The translations under genes and the position numbers were made by a program. DNA of 64,000 nucleotides, taken from contig NZ_NJIF01000003.1 of NCBI RefSeq assembly GCF_002209555.1, positions 992,001 through 1,056,000 on the forward strand. Reading direction: 5' to 3'. The notes below the pieces were generated by a model. The model saw nothing but the letters and a program-made list of their open reading frames with translations. It was not told the origin of the DNA and made no database searches. Below, one piece after another: positions 25,416 through 33,633 of this stretch. Position 1 is the stretch's first letter; each line of letters begins with the position of its first letter. This DNA comes from Achromobacter insolitus (GTDB lineage: Bacteria; Pseudomonadota; Gammaproteobacteria; Burkholderiales; Burkholderiaceae_B).

Positions 25416-26650
25416 GCAACGACACCACCTACATCGCGGGCGTGGGCATCACCCGCTTCGATAAACAGCCGTCCAGGAGCGTCAAGGATCTGGTCAGCGA
25501 TGCGGTCACCCAGGCATTGGCCGATGCGGGCTGCGATGCCCCCGACCTGCAGGCGGCCTACTTCGCCACCGCCGGCCAGGGTTCCATCGAGGGCCAATAC
25601 ATGGTGGCAGGCCAAGTGGCGCTCAAGGCCATGGGCATCGCCGGCATACCCGTCATCAACGTGGAAAACGCCTGCGCCAGCTCCAGCACCGCGCTGAACG
25701 CCGCGCACCTGTACGTGGCCTCGGGCGCGGGCGACATCTGCCTGGCCGTCGGCGTGGACAAGCTGTATTCCGAAGACAAGGCCAAGAGCTTCGCCGTGTT
25801 CGACGGCGCCTGGGACGTGCATGACGCGCCGGCGCAGATGTCCCGCCTGCTGGCGCTGGCGCCCGACGTGACGCCGCCGCCCGGGTTCGAGGAGCCGGGC
25901 AAGCGCAGCGTGTTCATGGACATCTACGCGAGCCTGGCGCGGCTGCACATGAAGACCTTCGGCACCACTCAGCGCCAGCTTGCCGCGGTGGCCGCAAAGA
26001 ACCACATGCATTCCACCCGCAACCCGCTGGCCCAGTTCCAGTACCCGATGACGATCGAAGAGGCCCTTGCCGCGCGGCCCGTGTCCTGGCCGCTGACGCT
26101 GCCCATGTGCGCCCCCATCAGCGACGGCGCCGCGGCCGCCATCGTGTGCAACGCCCAGGGCTTGAAACGCCTGCGGCGTGCCCGCGCCGTGCGCCTGCAT
26201 GCCAGCGTGCTGCGCACAGCCACGGATCGCCCGGCTGACCGCTACGATCAGCACCTGTGCCACCTGGCCGCGCTCGAAGCCTACGAGCGCGCCGGCGTCG
26301 GCCCGCAGGACATGTCGCTGGCGGAAGTCCATGACGCTACCGCGTTCGCCGAAATCCAGCAGACGGAGGCCTTGGGCTTCTGCGCATTCGGCGAAGGCGG
26401 GCCGATGGCCGAATCCGGCGCCACCAGCCTGGGCGGCCGCATTCCCATCAACGTGTCGGGGGGCCTGCTGTCGCGCGGCCACCCCATTGGCGCAACCGGC
26501 CTGGCGCAAGTCCATGAAATGGTGATCCAGCTGCGCGGCGAGGCCGGCGCCCGCCAGGTCGAAGGCGCGCGCTTCGCCATTGCCGAAAACGGCGGCGGCT
26601 TCAATGGCGTGGAAGAGGCGGTGACGTGCATCACCCTGCTTGGCCGCTGA
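25412..26650 (+). CDS. SCP-x/lipid-transfer-type thiolase
   Basis: This 412-residue thiolase-fold protein has the nucleophile C88 in ENACASSS, H307 in EVHDATAF and H357 in SRGHPIGATG. The second catalytic Cys of classic thiolases is absent: the C-terminal motif reads ENGGGFNG. This pattern (Cys, HDx[FA], GHP) defines SCP-2-type thiolases, which act on bulky or branched 3-ketoacyl-CoAs in sterol or aromatic side-chain degradation. It is coupled to the ATPase gene upstream, and a CoA ligase follows 30 bases later, so uptake, activation and cleavage are encoded together. Confidence 0.87.
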   Translation: MSNDTTYIAGVGITRFDKQPSRSVKDLVSDAVTQALADAGCDAPDLQAAYFATAGQGSIEGQYMVAGQVALKAMGIAGIPVINVENACASSSTALNAAHLYVASGAGDICLAVGVDKLYSEDKAKSFAVFDGAWDVHDAPAQMSRLLALAPDVTPPPGFEEPGKRSVFMDIYASLARLHMKTFGTTQRQLAAVAAKNHMHSTRNPLAQFQYPMTIEEALAARPVSWPLTLPMCAPISDGAAAAIVCNAQGLKRLRRARAVRLHASVLRTATDRPADRYDQHLCHLAALEAYERAGVGPQDMSLAEVHDATAFAEIQQTEALGFCAFGEGGPMAESGATSLGGRIPINVSGGLLSRGHPIGATGLAQVHEMVIQLRGEAGARQVEGARFAIAENGGGFNGVEEAVTCITLLGR

Positions 26651-26680
26651 CCCGCGTTCCCCATCAATCCAGAGACCGCC

Positions 26681-28210
26681 ATGCATCTCAGCTCTCTCTT
26701 TCACCGCAGCGCCGCCACCTACGCCGACCAGCCCGCGCTGGCCGCCGGTACCCGTGATTCCCTCAGCTACGCCCAGCTCCAGGCTCGCGTGCAGGCGCTG
26801 GCCGGCTGGCTGCGCGGCCCGCTGGGCCTTACGCCCGGCCAGCGTGTCATGCTGGCGTTGCGCAACCATCCCAGCTACATCGAATCGATGCTGGCCATCT
26901 GGCACGCCGGCCTGTGCGCCGTGCCCGTCAATGCCAAGCTGCATCCCAACGAACTCGAATACATACTGCGCGACTGCGATGCGCGCCTGTGCCTGTCCCA
27001 AGGCGAGCTGCTGCAAGCGCTGGCTCCCGTCGCCCGCGGTCTCGAAGCAACGCGCGTAATCGACGTGGAATCCGCGGATTACGCGGCGGGCGCCATGGGC
27101 CCGCCACGGGCGCTGGAAACGCGGCCGTCGCAGGAACTGGCCTGGCTGTTCTATACCAGCGGCACTACCGGCAAGCCCAAGGGCGTGATGCTCAGTCATG
27201 CCAACCTGGTCGGCATGTGCCTTAACTTCTACGCCGATGTGCAGTCGGTGCAGCCCGGCGACACCATGGTGCACGTGGCGCCGCTGTCGCATGGCGGCGG
27301 TCTCTACAGCATTCCGTACTGGCTGCATGGCGCCTTGCAAGTCGTCCCCGACAGCGGCGGCCTGGACGAGGACGAGCTGTCCGGGCTGCTGGCGCACTAC
27401 CGCAACGTCAGCCTGTTCGCCTCGCCCACCATCGTGCAGCGCATGGTGCGCCACGCCCGCCAGGCAGGCGGCCCGCCGCCCGGTCTGCGCACGCTGATCG
27501 TGGGCGGCGCGCCGTTCTACGTCGAAGACATCAAGGACGCCGTGACCTGCTTTGGCGCTCGCGTGGCACAGATCTACGGACAAGGGGAAAGCCCCATGTC
27601 TATCTCTGCGCTGTCCGCGGCCCAGGTGGGTGCCGCCGTGGCCCGCAACGACGACGCGCTGCTGGGCTCGGTTGGCTATGTGCAGTCGTCCATGGAGGTG
27701 GAACTGCGCAACGCCGCCGGCCATAAGGTGGCTCCAGGCGAACTGGGCGAAGTCGCCGTCAGCGGACCGACCGTCATGCAGGGCTATTGGAACAATCCAC
27801 GCGCCAGCGCCGACACCCTGGTGGATGGCTGGCTGCGCACGGGGGACATCGGCATCCTGGATGAACGCGGGCTGCTGCACCTGAAAGACCGGTCCAAGGA
27901 CGTCATTATCAGCGGCGGAACCAACATCTATCCGCGCGAAGTGGAAGAGACGCTGATGCGCCACGAAGCCGTGCAGGAGGTATCGGTGGTCGGCAGCCCG
28001 GATCCGGAATGGGGCGAATCGGTACTGGCCTTTGTGGTGCTGAAGCCGGGCGCCCAGGTCTCGGACCAGGAGCTGGACCGCCTGTGCCTGGCGTCCATCG
28101 CGCGCTTCAAGCGGCCCAAGCGCTACGTCTTTCTGGATGAACTGCCAAAAAACAGCACCGGCAAAGTGTTAAAACGCGAACTCCAACAACGCGTGCTTCC
28201 GACTCCATGA
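26681..28210 (+). CDS. AMP-forming acyl- or aryl-CoA ligase
   Basis: This is a 509-residue ANL ligase. Motifs are FYTSGTTGKPKGVML (about 152-166), IYGQGESPMSI in place of the usual YGxTE, LRTGDIGILDERG, GGTNIYPREVEETLM and the catalytic-Lys segment NSTGKVLKREL. The GQGESP form is common in feruloyl-CoA-synthetase-like enzymes that act on aromatic or cinnamic-type acids; this makes an aromatic or branched acid plausible, but the substrate is not proven. It overlaps the GntR gene by 4 bases. Confidence 0.9.
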   Translation: MHLSSLFHRSAATYADQPALAAGTRDSLSYAQLQARVQALAGWLRGPLGLTPGQRVMLALRNHPSYIESMLAIWHAGLCAVPVNAKLHPNELEYILRDCDARLCLSQGELLQALAPVARGLEATRVIDVESADYAAGAMGPPRALETRPSQELAWLFYTSGTTGKPKGVMLSHANLVGMCLNFYADVQSVQPGDTMVHVAPLSHGGGLYSIPYWLHGALQVVPDSGGLDEDELSGLLAHYRNVSLFASPTIVQRMVRHARQAGGPPPGLRTLIVGGAPFYVEDIKDAVTCFGARVAQIYGQGESPMSISALSAAQVGAAVARNDDALLGSVGYVQSSMEVELRNAAGHKVAPGELGEVAVSGPTVMQGYWNNPRASADTLVDGWLRTGDIGILDERGLLHLKDRSKDVIISGGTNIYPREVEETLMRHEAVQEVSVVGSPDPEWGESVLAFVVLKPGAQVSDQELDRLCLASIARFKRPKRYVFLDELPKNSTGKVLKRELQQRVLPTP

Positions 28211-28935
28211 CCCAACCCTCGCCCCTCTTTGGCCGCACGGCTGTCAGTCAAACCGAAAAGGCCTATTGCGCCCTGGAGGAAATGATCGTCACCGGCGAAC
28301 TGCCGCCGGGGAGCCAGTGGTCGGAAACCACCCTGAGCGAGCGCGTCGGCATCGGCCGCTCGCCGGTGCGCGACGCGCTGCAGAAGCTGGCATTCCAGCG
28401 CCTGGTGGAAATCGCGCCGCGCCAGGGCATTTTCATTTCCGAGATCGACTACCAAGGGCAGTTGAAGATCATCCAGGCGCGGCGCGAGATCGAGCGGCTG
28501 ATCGTGGCCCAGGCGGCGCAGTGGGCCGACGACGCCGAGCGCGCCGAACTGGCGCGGCTGGCCCGTGAGCTCGAAGACCTGAAAGCCGTGAACGACATGC
28601 GCATGTACATGCGCCTGCATTTTTCCCTGACCAGCCAGATCGGCGCCGCCTCGCGCAACAGCTACGCGGCCGAGTTCCACGCCATGCTGCAGACGCTGGC
28701 CCGCCGCTTCCTGTACTTCCATCAGAAGCGCCATCCGGACCTGATCCAGATCTGCGAGCTGCACATCCAGCAGATCAACGCCATCGTGGAGGGCTCGGTG
28801 GAACGCGCCATCGCCACGGCGGAAGCGCGCAATGACTATGCCGAGAATCTGGCCCGCAACATCCTGATGGAGCTGATCGTCACTTCGGCGGTCACCATCA
28901 GTTCACCGCCGCGCGGCCGCGGCGGCTCCGACTGA
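28207..28935 (+). CDS. GntR-family regulator with FCD effector domain
   Basis: This is a 242-residue regulator with a winged helix at about residues 12-78 (PGSQWSETTLSERVGIGRSPVRDALQKL) and an all-helical FCD domain at about 90-225. Its conserved metal-binding residues include the Arg/Asp/His set in ARREIERLI and the late His of CELHIQQINAIV. FCD proteins bind organic acids. It is the last gene of the importer/thiolase/ligase operon, overlapping the ligase by 4 bases, so it probably represses its own operon until the substrate or a derivative binds. Confidence 0.9.
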   Translation: MTQPSPLFGRTAVSQTEKAYCALEEMIVTGELPPGSQWSETTLSERVGIGRSPVRDALQKLAFQRLVEIAPRQGIFISEIDYQGQLKIIQARREIERLIVAQAAQWADDAERAELARLARELEDLKAVNDMRMYMRLHFSLTSQIGAASRNSYAAEFHAMLQTLARRFLYFHQKRHPDLIQICELHIQQINAIVEGSVERAIATAEARNDYAENLARNILMELIVTSAVTISSPPRGRGGSD

Positions 28936-28957
28936 GCCGTCAGCCTGGTCAGCGGCC

Positions 28958-29926
28958 TCAGCGCGCCGCTTCGGCCTGGTGCTGCCACGCGCCGGTGCTA
29001 CGCCCCTCTTCGGCCAGGAATTCCACCAGCGTCGGCAAGGCGGCGTCCATCGGGCGGTTGGCCTGGATGCGCATGACGTAGCCCCAGGAACCGGGCATGC
29101 GCAACTGCGGCACCAGGGGCACCAGCCGGCCGCTGGCCAGTTCCTCGTCGATGAGCGGCGCGCGCCCCAGCGCGATGCCGACTCCGGCGGCAGCCGCGGC
29201 GGCAACCGTGCTCAGCCCGCTCAGAACCATGGGTTCCTGCCAGTCGGTATCGGCCAGGCCCAACCTTGGACTCCAGGTCCGCCAGTCGGTTTCGGGGCTG
29301 TCCACGTGCTTTTCCTCCAGCCAGCGGTGGCGCAGAAAGACGCTGGGGTCGCCACGCTCGGCTGGATCCACCAGCGTGGGGCTGCAGACGGGCACCACTG
29401 TCTCGGTCATGAGCGGAATGTCGCCAGGTTCGGCAATGTGCGGCCCCATGGCGCGCACGTGCAGGAATGCCAGGTCGATGTCCTGGCTTTTCCAGGCCGG
29501 GTCCTGGCTGGCATGCAGATACACCTGGATGTCGATGCCGGGATGCAGCTCGATGAAACGTCCGATACGGGGCGCCAGCCACATGGCGGCCAGCGAGGGA
29601 TTGGCGGAAACGTTCAGGGTATTGCGCCGTTTGCCCCGGGCGGAAGCCCGCACGTTGCGGCAGGCGGTCTCCAGCAGGGTCAAGGCCTGTTGCACGGAAG
29701 CCAGCAGGTCGGCGCCCGCCGCAGTGGTTTCGGCGCGGCGCACCGTCCCCCCTCGGCGCAGCAGCGCAACGCCCAGATCGGCCTCCAGCGCGCGCAACTG
29801 ATGGCTCACGGCGCTCTTGGTGACATGTAGCTCGGCGGCGGCGCGGCTCAGGCTGCCCAGACGGGCGACGGCCTCGAAGGCGCGCAGGGCCGCCAGGGGT
29901 GGGGTATGGTTGGGGAGATCGGCCAT
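28958..29926 (-). CDS. LysR-family regulator, GcvA-like subgroup
   Basis: This 322-residue regulator begins with LAALRAFEAVARLGSLSRAAAELHVTKSAVSHQLRALE, the GcvA/AmpR-type helix-turn-helix. The effector domain has NPSLAAMWLAPRIGRFIELHPGIDIQVYL and AAAAGVGIALGRAPLIDEELASGRLVPL. It is convergent with the GntR gene (22-base gap) and divergent from the fused ABC transporter at 30019, for which it may be the regulator. No clear palindrome is visible in the 92-base intergenic region. Confidence 0.87.
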   Translation of the reverse strand: MADLPNHTPPLAALRAFEAVARLGSLSRAAAELHVTKSAVSHQLRALEADLGVALLRRGGTVRRAETTAAGADLLASVQQALTLLETACRNVRASARGKRRNTLNVSANPSLAAMWLAPRIGRFIELHPGIDIQVYLHASQDPAWKSQDIDLAFLHVRAMGPHIAEPGDIPLMTETVVPVCSPTLVDPAERGDPSVFLRHRWLEEKHVDSPETDWRTWSPRLGLADTDWQEPMVLSGLSTVAAAAAAGVGIALGRAPLIDEELASGRLVPLVPQLRMPGSWGYVMRIQANRPMDAALPTLVEFLAEEGRSTGAWQHQAEAAR

Positions 29927-30018
29927 GGGTCAAGTCTAGCTCAACCCATGATTGAAAAACTATCGCTTTCGCCAGGGCGCGGGATCAGTGACCATGCAAA
30001 CACTGAAAGGAGTTTGCT

Positions 30019-33000
30019 ATGTATTTCGATTCGCGCCTATGGCAGTTGACGGCGGGTTTGCGCGCCGGCATGGCGGGCGGCATTTTCCTGGGACTGCTGG
30101 CGTTGGCGGCCGGCATCGCCCGCTACGTGTTCCTGGGCCAATTGCTGGCCCGGGTGTTCGATGGCGCCGCCTGGCAGGACTGGATCGCGCCCGCGCTATG
30201 CGCCGCCGCCATGGTGCTCTTGCGCGCCTTCCTGGACCACTGGCGCACCGTGCAGGCCAACCGCTGCGCGGCCACGGTCCAGCATGCGCTGCGCGCCCGG
30301 CTCTATGACCGGATCGTGGCCCTGGGGCCGGCCTGGTTCGCCAACCAGCGCACCGGCGGCGTGATGCTGACGGTGGTGGATGGGGTCGAGCAATTGCAGG
30401 CCTTTTTCGGCCAGTACCTGCCACAAGTGGCGATTGCCGCCGCCGCCCCCTTCGCCATCTTTGCCGTGATTGCGTTCTGGGACGTGCCCACTGCGCTGGT
30501 GTTCCTGGCGGCGGCGTTGTTCGCGCTGTTCGGCCCGATGGCGGTGCACATGCTGGACCGCCGCGCCAGCCTGGCCCGCACGAAGTCGCTGAATGATTTC
30601 GGCGAGGACTTCCTGGATGCGGTTCAAGGCCTGCCGACCCTCAAATCCTACGGTCAGGGCAAGGCCTGGGGCCAACGCCTGGCGGCCCGCGCCCGCAGCC
30701 TGTCGGACAACACGTTCTGGGTGCTGTCGGTCAGCCTGCTGACCCGCGGCATCAGCGATCTGGGCGTGGCGCTGGGTGCGGCGCTGGCGCTGACGCTGGG
30801 CGCCTGGCGCGTGGCCCACGGGGACATGAGCGTGGAAGCGCTGTTGATCGTGCTGATGGCCGGCACCGAGATTTTCCGACCGCTGCGCGACCTGCGCTCG
30901 GTGCTGCACCGGGGCATGCTGGGCCAGTCGGCAGCCGCCAGCATCCATGCGCTGACGGACGCCCAGCCCCTGACGCCCGCGCCCACGGTTGGCGGCAAGG
31001 CGCCCGCGCGGCTCGCCCCCACCATCGAATTCGACAACGTAGCCTTTTCCTACACGCCTGACCGTCGCGCCCATCAAGGCCTCAGCTTCCGCATCGCCGC
31101 AGGCGAACGCGTCGGCGTGGTTGGCCCCAGCGGGGCCGGCAAGTCCACCATCGTGCGCCTGCTGCTGCGCGAATGCGTGCCCCAGTCGGGCAGCATCCGC
31201 ATCGGCGGCCAGGACGTGAACGAACTCGACACGCAGGCGTTGCTGTCGCATATCGCGCTGGTCAGCCAGGACATCACGCTGTTCCACGGCACCATCGACG
31301 ACAACCTGCGGCTGGGCCGCCCCGACGCCACGCCTGAGCAGGTGCGCGCCGCCGCACGCGCCGCCAACATCGACGACTTCATCATGGCGTTGCCCGACGG
31401 CTACGCCACCCGCATCGGAGAACGCGGCCTGCAGCTGTCCGGCGGCCAGCGGCAGCGCGTGGCGATTGCCCGCGCCCTGCTGCGCGACGCGCCCATCCTG
31501 ATCCTGGACGAAGCGCTATCCTCGGTCGATACGGAGAACGAGGCACTGATCCAGCAGGCGCTGGACCGCCTCATGGCGGGCCGCACCACGCTGATCCTGG
31601 CGCATCGGCTGGCCAGCGTCATCGGCGCCGACCGCTGCCTGGTGCTGGACCAGGGGCGGATCGCGGAATCCGGTCCGCACGCCGAGCTGATGCGTCAAGG
31701 AGGCCTGTACCACCGCCTGATGCACGAACAGGCCGCGGCGCACCGCAATCCCTCGGCAGGATCCGCCGCAGCAGCGACTGCCGCCGTTACCACGGCGGCG
31801 CCGGACCGCGACGGCACCGGCCAGGAGTCCGGTGCGCAAGGCCCTGCCCTGCGCGCGCTGGACGAGGATGCCGCCCAGGTCGGCTGGCGCGCCACCCTCG
31901 GCACGCTGCTTTCCGTGGTGCGGCCATGGCGCGGGACCCTGACAGCCACCATCCTGCTGGGCGTGGCGCGGGTCGCGGCCTACATCGGCGTTGGCGTGTT
32001 CAGCGCGTTGATCGTCGCGGCCATCCGCGACGGCCGCGACTATTCCGCCCTGATTGCTGGCCTGCTGATCGCCGCGCCCCTGGCCGCCTTGTTCCACTGG
32101 CTGGAATCCTGGCTGGCGCACGCCATGGCCTACCAGCTGCTGGCCGATATGCGGGTCAAGCTTTACGACAAGCTGGAACGGTTGGCGCCGGCGTACCTGC
32201 TGCAGCGCCGCTCCGGCGACCTGGTCGCGCTGGCCACGCAGGATGTGGAGATGGTCGAGTACTTCTACGCCCATACGATCGCGCCAGCCATCGTTTCGGT
32301 GCTGGTCCCGCTATCCGTGCTGGGCTTTCTGGGAATCTACAGCTGGCCCGTGGCGCTGGCGTTGCTGCCCTTCCTCGCCTATGCCCTGGTGTCGCCGGTG
32401 CGCGGACGGCGCAAGGTCGATGCGCTGGGAGACAAGGCGCGCGAGGCCTTGGGCGAGATGAGCGCGCACACCACCGACACCATCCAGGGCCTGGCCGACC
32501 TGACCGCCTTCCAGGCCACCGGCCGCCGGCGCGACGAGTTCCTGCGTGTGGCGGATCACTACCGGACGCGCCGCCTGGACATCTTGGACGATCTGTCTCG
32601 CCAGACCGCGGGCTTCGAGATCGCGATGGGCCTGGGCGGCCTGGCGGTAGCGGTCGTGGGCGCGCTTCAGGTATCGGCAGGCGTGCTCTCGGCCGGCATG
32701 CTGCCCCTGCTGGTGCTGATCGCTCTGGCCACCTTCTTGCCTGTGTCGGAGATTTCCCAGGTCAGCCGGCAATTGGCCGACACCATCGCGGCCACCCGCC
32801 GCCTGCACGTGGTCGCCAACGAACCCGAGCCCGTGGTCGACGGGCCGCGGCCAGCGCCGGTCTCCGCGCACGGCCTCTCGCTCGCCTTCGAGCACGTCAG
32901 CTTCGCCTATCCGGGCAAGCGCGACGACACATTGCGCGACCTGAGCTTCAAGGTGCCCGCGGGCGCCACCGTGGCCGTGGTGGGCGCGTCCGGCGCAGGC

Positions 33001-33633
33001 AAGAGCACCGTGGCCAGCCTGCTATTGCGCTTCTGGGATCCGCGCTCCGGCCAGGTGAAGCTCGATGGCGTGGACCTGCGCGAAATGCAGCTGGACGGCC
33101 TGCGCGAGCGCGTGGCGCTGGTAACGCAGGACACCTACCTGTTCAACGACACGCTGGAAGGCAATATCCGGCTGGCGCGGCCGGAGGCCAGCCCCCAGGA
33201 CCTGGCGCGCGCCCTGGAACAGGCGGCGCTGGCCGACTTCGTGCGCACCCTGCCGGACGGCCTGGCCACGCGCGTGGGCGAACGCGGCATGCAACTGTCG
33301 GGCGGCCAGCGGCAACGTATTTCCATTGCCCGCGCCTTCCTGAAGAATGCGCCGGTGCTGATCCTGGACGAAGCCACTTCGCACCTGGACACCTTGTCCG
33401 AGATGCAGGTACGCGGCGCACTGGACGTGCTGATGCGGCACCGGACCACGCTGGTCATCGCCCACCGCCTGTCGACGATCCGCGATGCCGACCTGATCCT
33501 GGTGCTGGAACGCGGCACCCTGGCGGAGGCCGGCACGCACGACCAATTGCTCAAGCGGCAAGGAGTCTATGCGCGGCTGGCCAGCCACCAGGGCGGCTAC
33601 GCCGTCAGTAGCGCAACGTCTCTACCGACTTAG
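30019..33633 (+). CDS. Fused CydDC-like ABC exporter (two TMD-NBD halves)
   Basis: This is a 1204-residue protein with two complete ABC half-transporters in one chain. The first half has membrane helices at about 15-320 and an ATPase with Walker A GPSGAGKST (Lys375), LSGGQRQRVAIARALL and ILDEALSSVD. A Pro/Ala/Thr-rich linker spans about 577-640. The second half has helices at about 635-940 and an ATPase with Walker A GASGAGKST (Lys995), LSGGQRQRISIARAFL and ILDEATSHLD. GQYLPQVAIAAAAPF in half one and the RSGDL segment in half two resemble CydD and CydC, exporters of cysteine and glutathione. Both ATP sites look intact. AAAGGAG precedes the ATG. No cytochrome bd genes adjoin. Confidence 0.88.
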   Translation: MYFDSRLWQLTAGLRAGMAGGIFLGLLALAAGIARYVFLGQLLARVFDGAAWQDWIAPALCAAAMVLLRAFLDHWRTVQANRCAATVQHALRARLYDRIVALGPAWFANQRTGGVMLTVVDGVEQLQAFFGQYLPQVAIAAAAPFAIFAVIAFWDVPTALVFLAAALFALFGPMAVHMLDRRASLARTKSLNDFGEDFLDAVQGLPTLKSYGQGKAWGQRLAARARSLSDNTFWVLSVSLLTRGISDLGVALGAALALTLGAWRVAHGDMSVEALLIVLMAGTEIFRPLRDLRSVLHRGMLGQSAAASIHALTDAQPLTPAPTVGGKAPARLAPTIEFDNVAFSYTPDRRAHQGLSFRIAAGERVGVVGPSGAGKSTIVRLLLRECVPQSGSIRIGGQDVNELDTQALLSHIALVSQDITLFHGTIDDNLRLGRPDATPEQVRAAARAANIDDFIMALPDGYATRIGERGLQLSGGQRQRVAIARALLRDAPILILDEALSSVDTENEALIQQALDRLMAGRTTLILAHRLASVIGADRCLVLDQGRIAESGPHAELMRQGGLYHRLMHEQAAAHRNPSAGSAAAATAAVTTAAPDRDGTGQESGAQGPALRALDEDAAQVGWRATLGTLLSVVRPWRGTLTATILLGVARVAAYIGVGVFSALIVAAIRDGRDYSALIAGLLIAAPLAALFHWLESWLAHAMAYQLLADMRVKLYDKLERLAPAYLLQRRSGDLVALATQDVEMVEYFYAHTIAPAIVSVLVPLSVLGFLGIYSWPVALALLPFLAYALVSPVRGRRKVDALGDKAREALGEMSAHTTDTIQGLADLTAFQATGRRRDEFLRVADHYRTRRLDILDDLSRQTAGFEIAMGLGGLAVAVVGALQVSAGVLSAGMLPLLVLIALATFLPVSEISQVSRQLADTIAATRRLHVVANEPEPVVDGPRPAPVSAHGLSLAFEHVSFAYPGKRDDTLRDLSFKVPAGATVAVVGASGAGKSTVASLLLRFWDPRSGQVKLDGVDLREMQLDGLRERVALVTQDTYLFNDTLEGNIRLARPEASPQDLARALEQAALADFVRTLPDGLATRVGERGMQLSGGQRQRISIARAFLKNAPVLILDEATSHLDTLSEMQVRGALDVLMRHRTTLVIAHRLSTIRDADLILVLERGTLAEAGTHDQLLKRQGVYARLASHQGGYAVSSATSLPT

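Noticed and set aside
25244..27964. A 906-codon open frame on the minus strand opposite the thiolase and CoA ligase genes
   Set aside because: It mirrors two well-supported genes, is rich in Gly, Ala, His and Gln, and has no domain. GC-rich coding DNA often gives long antisense frames.
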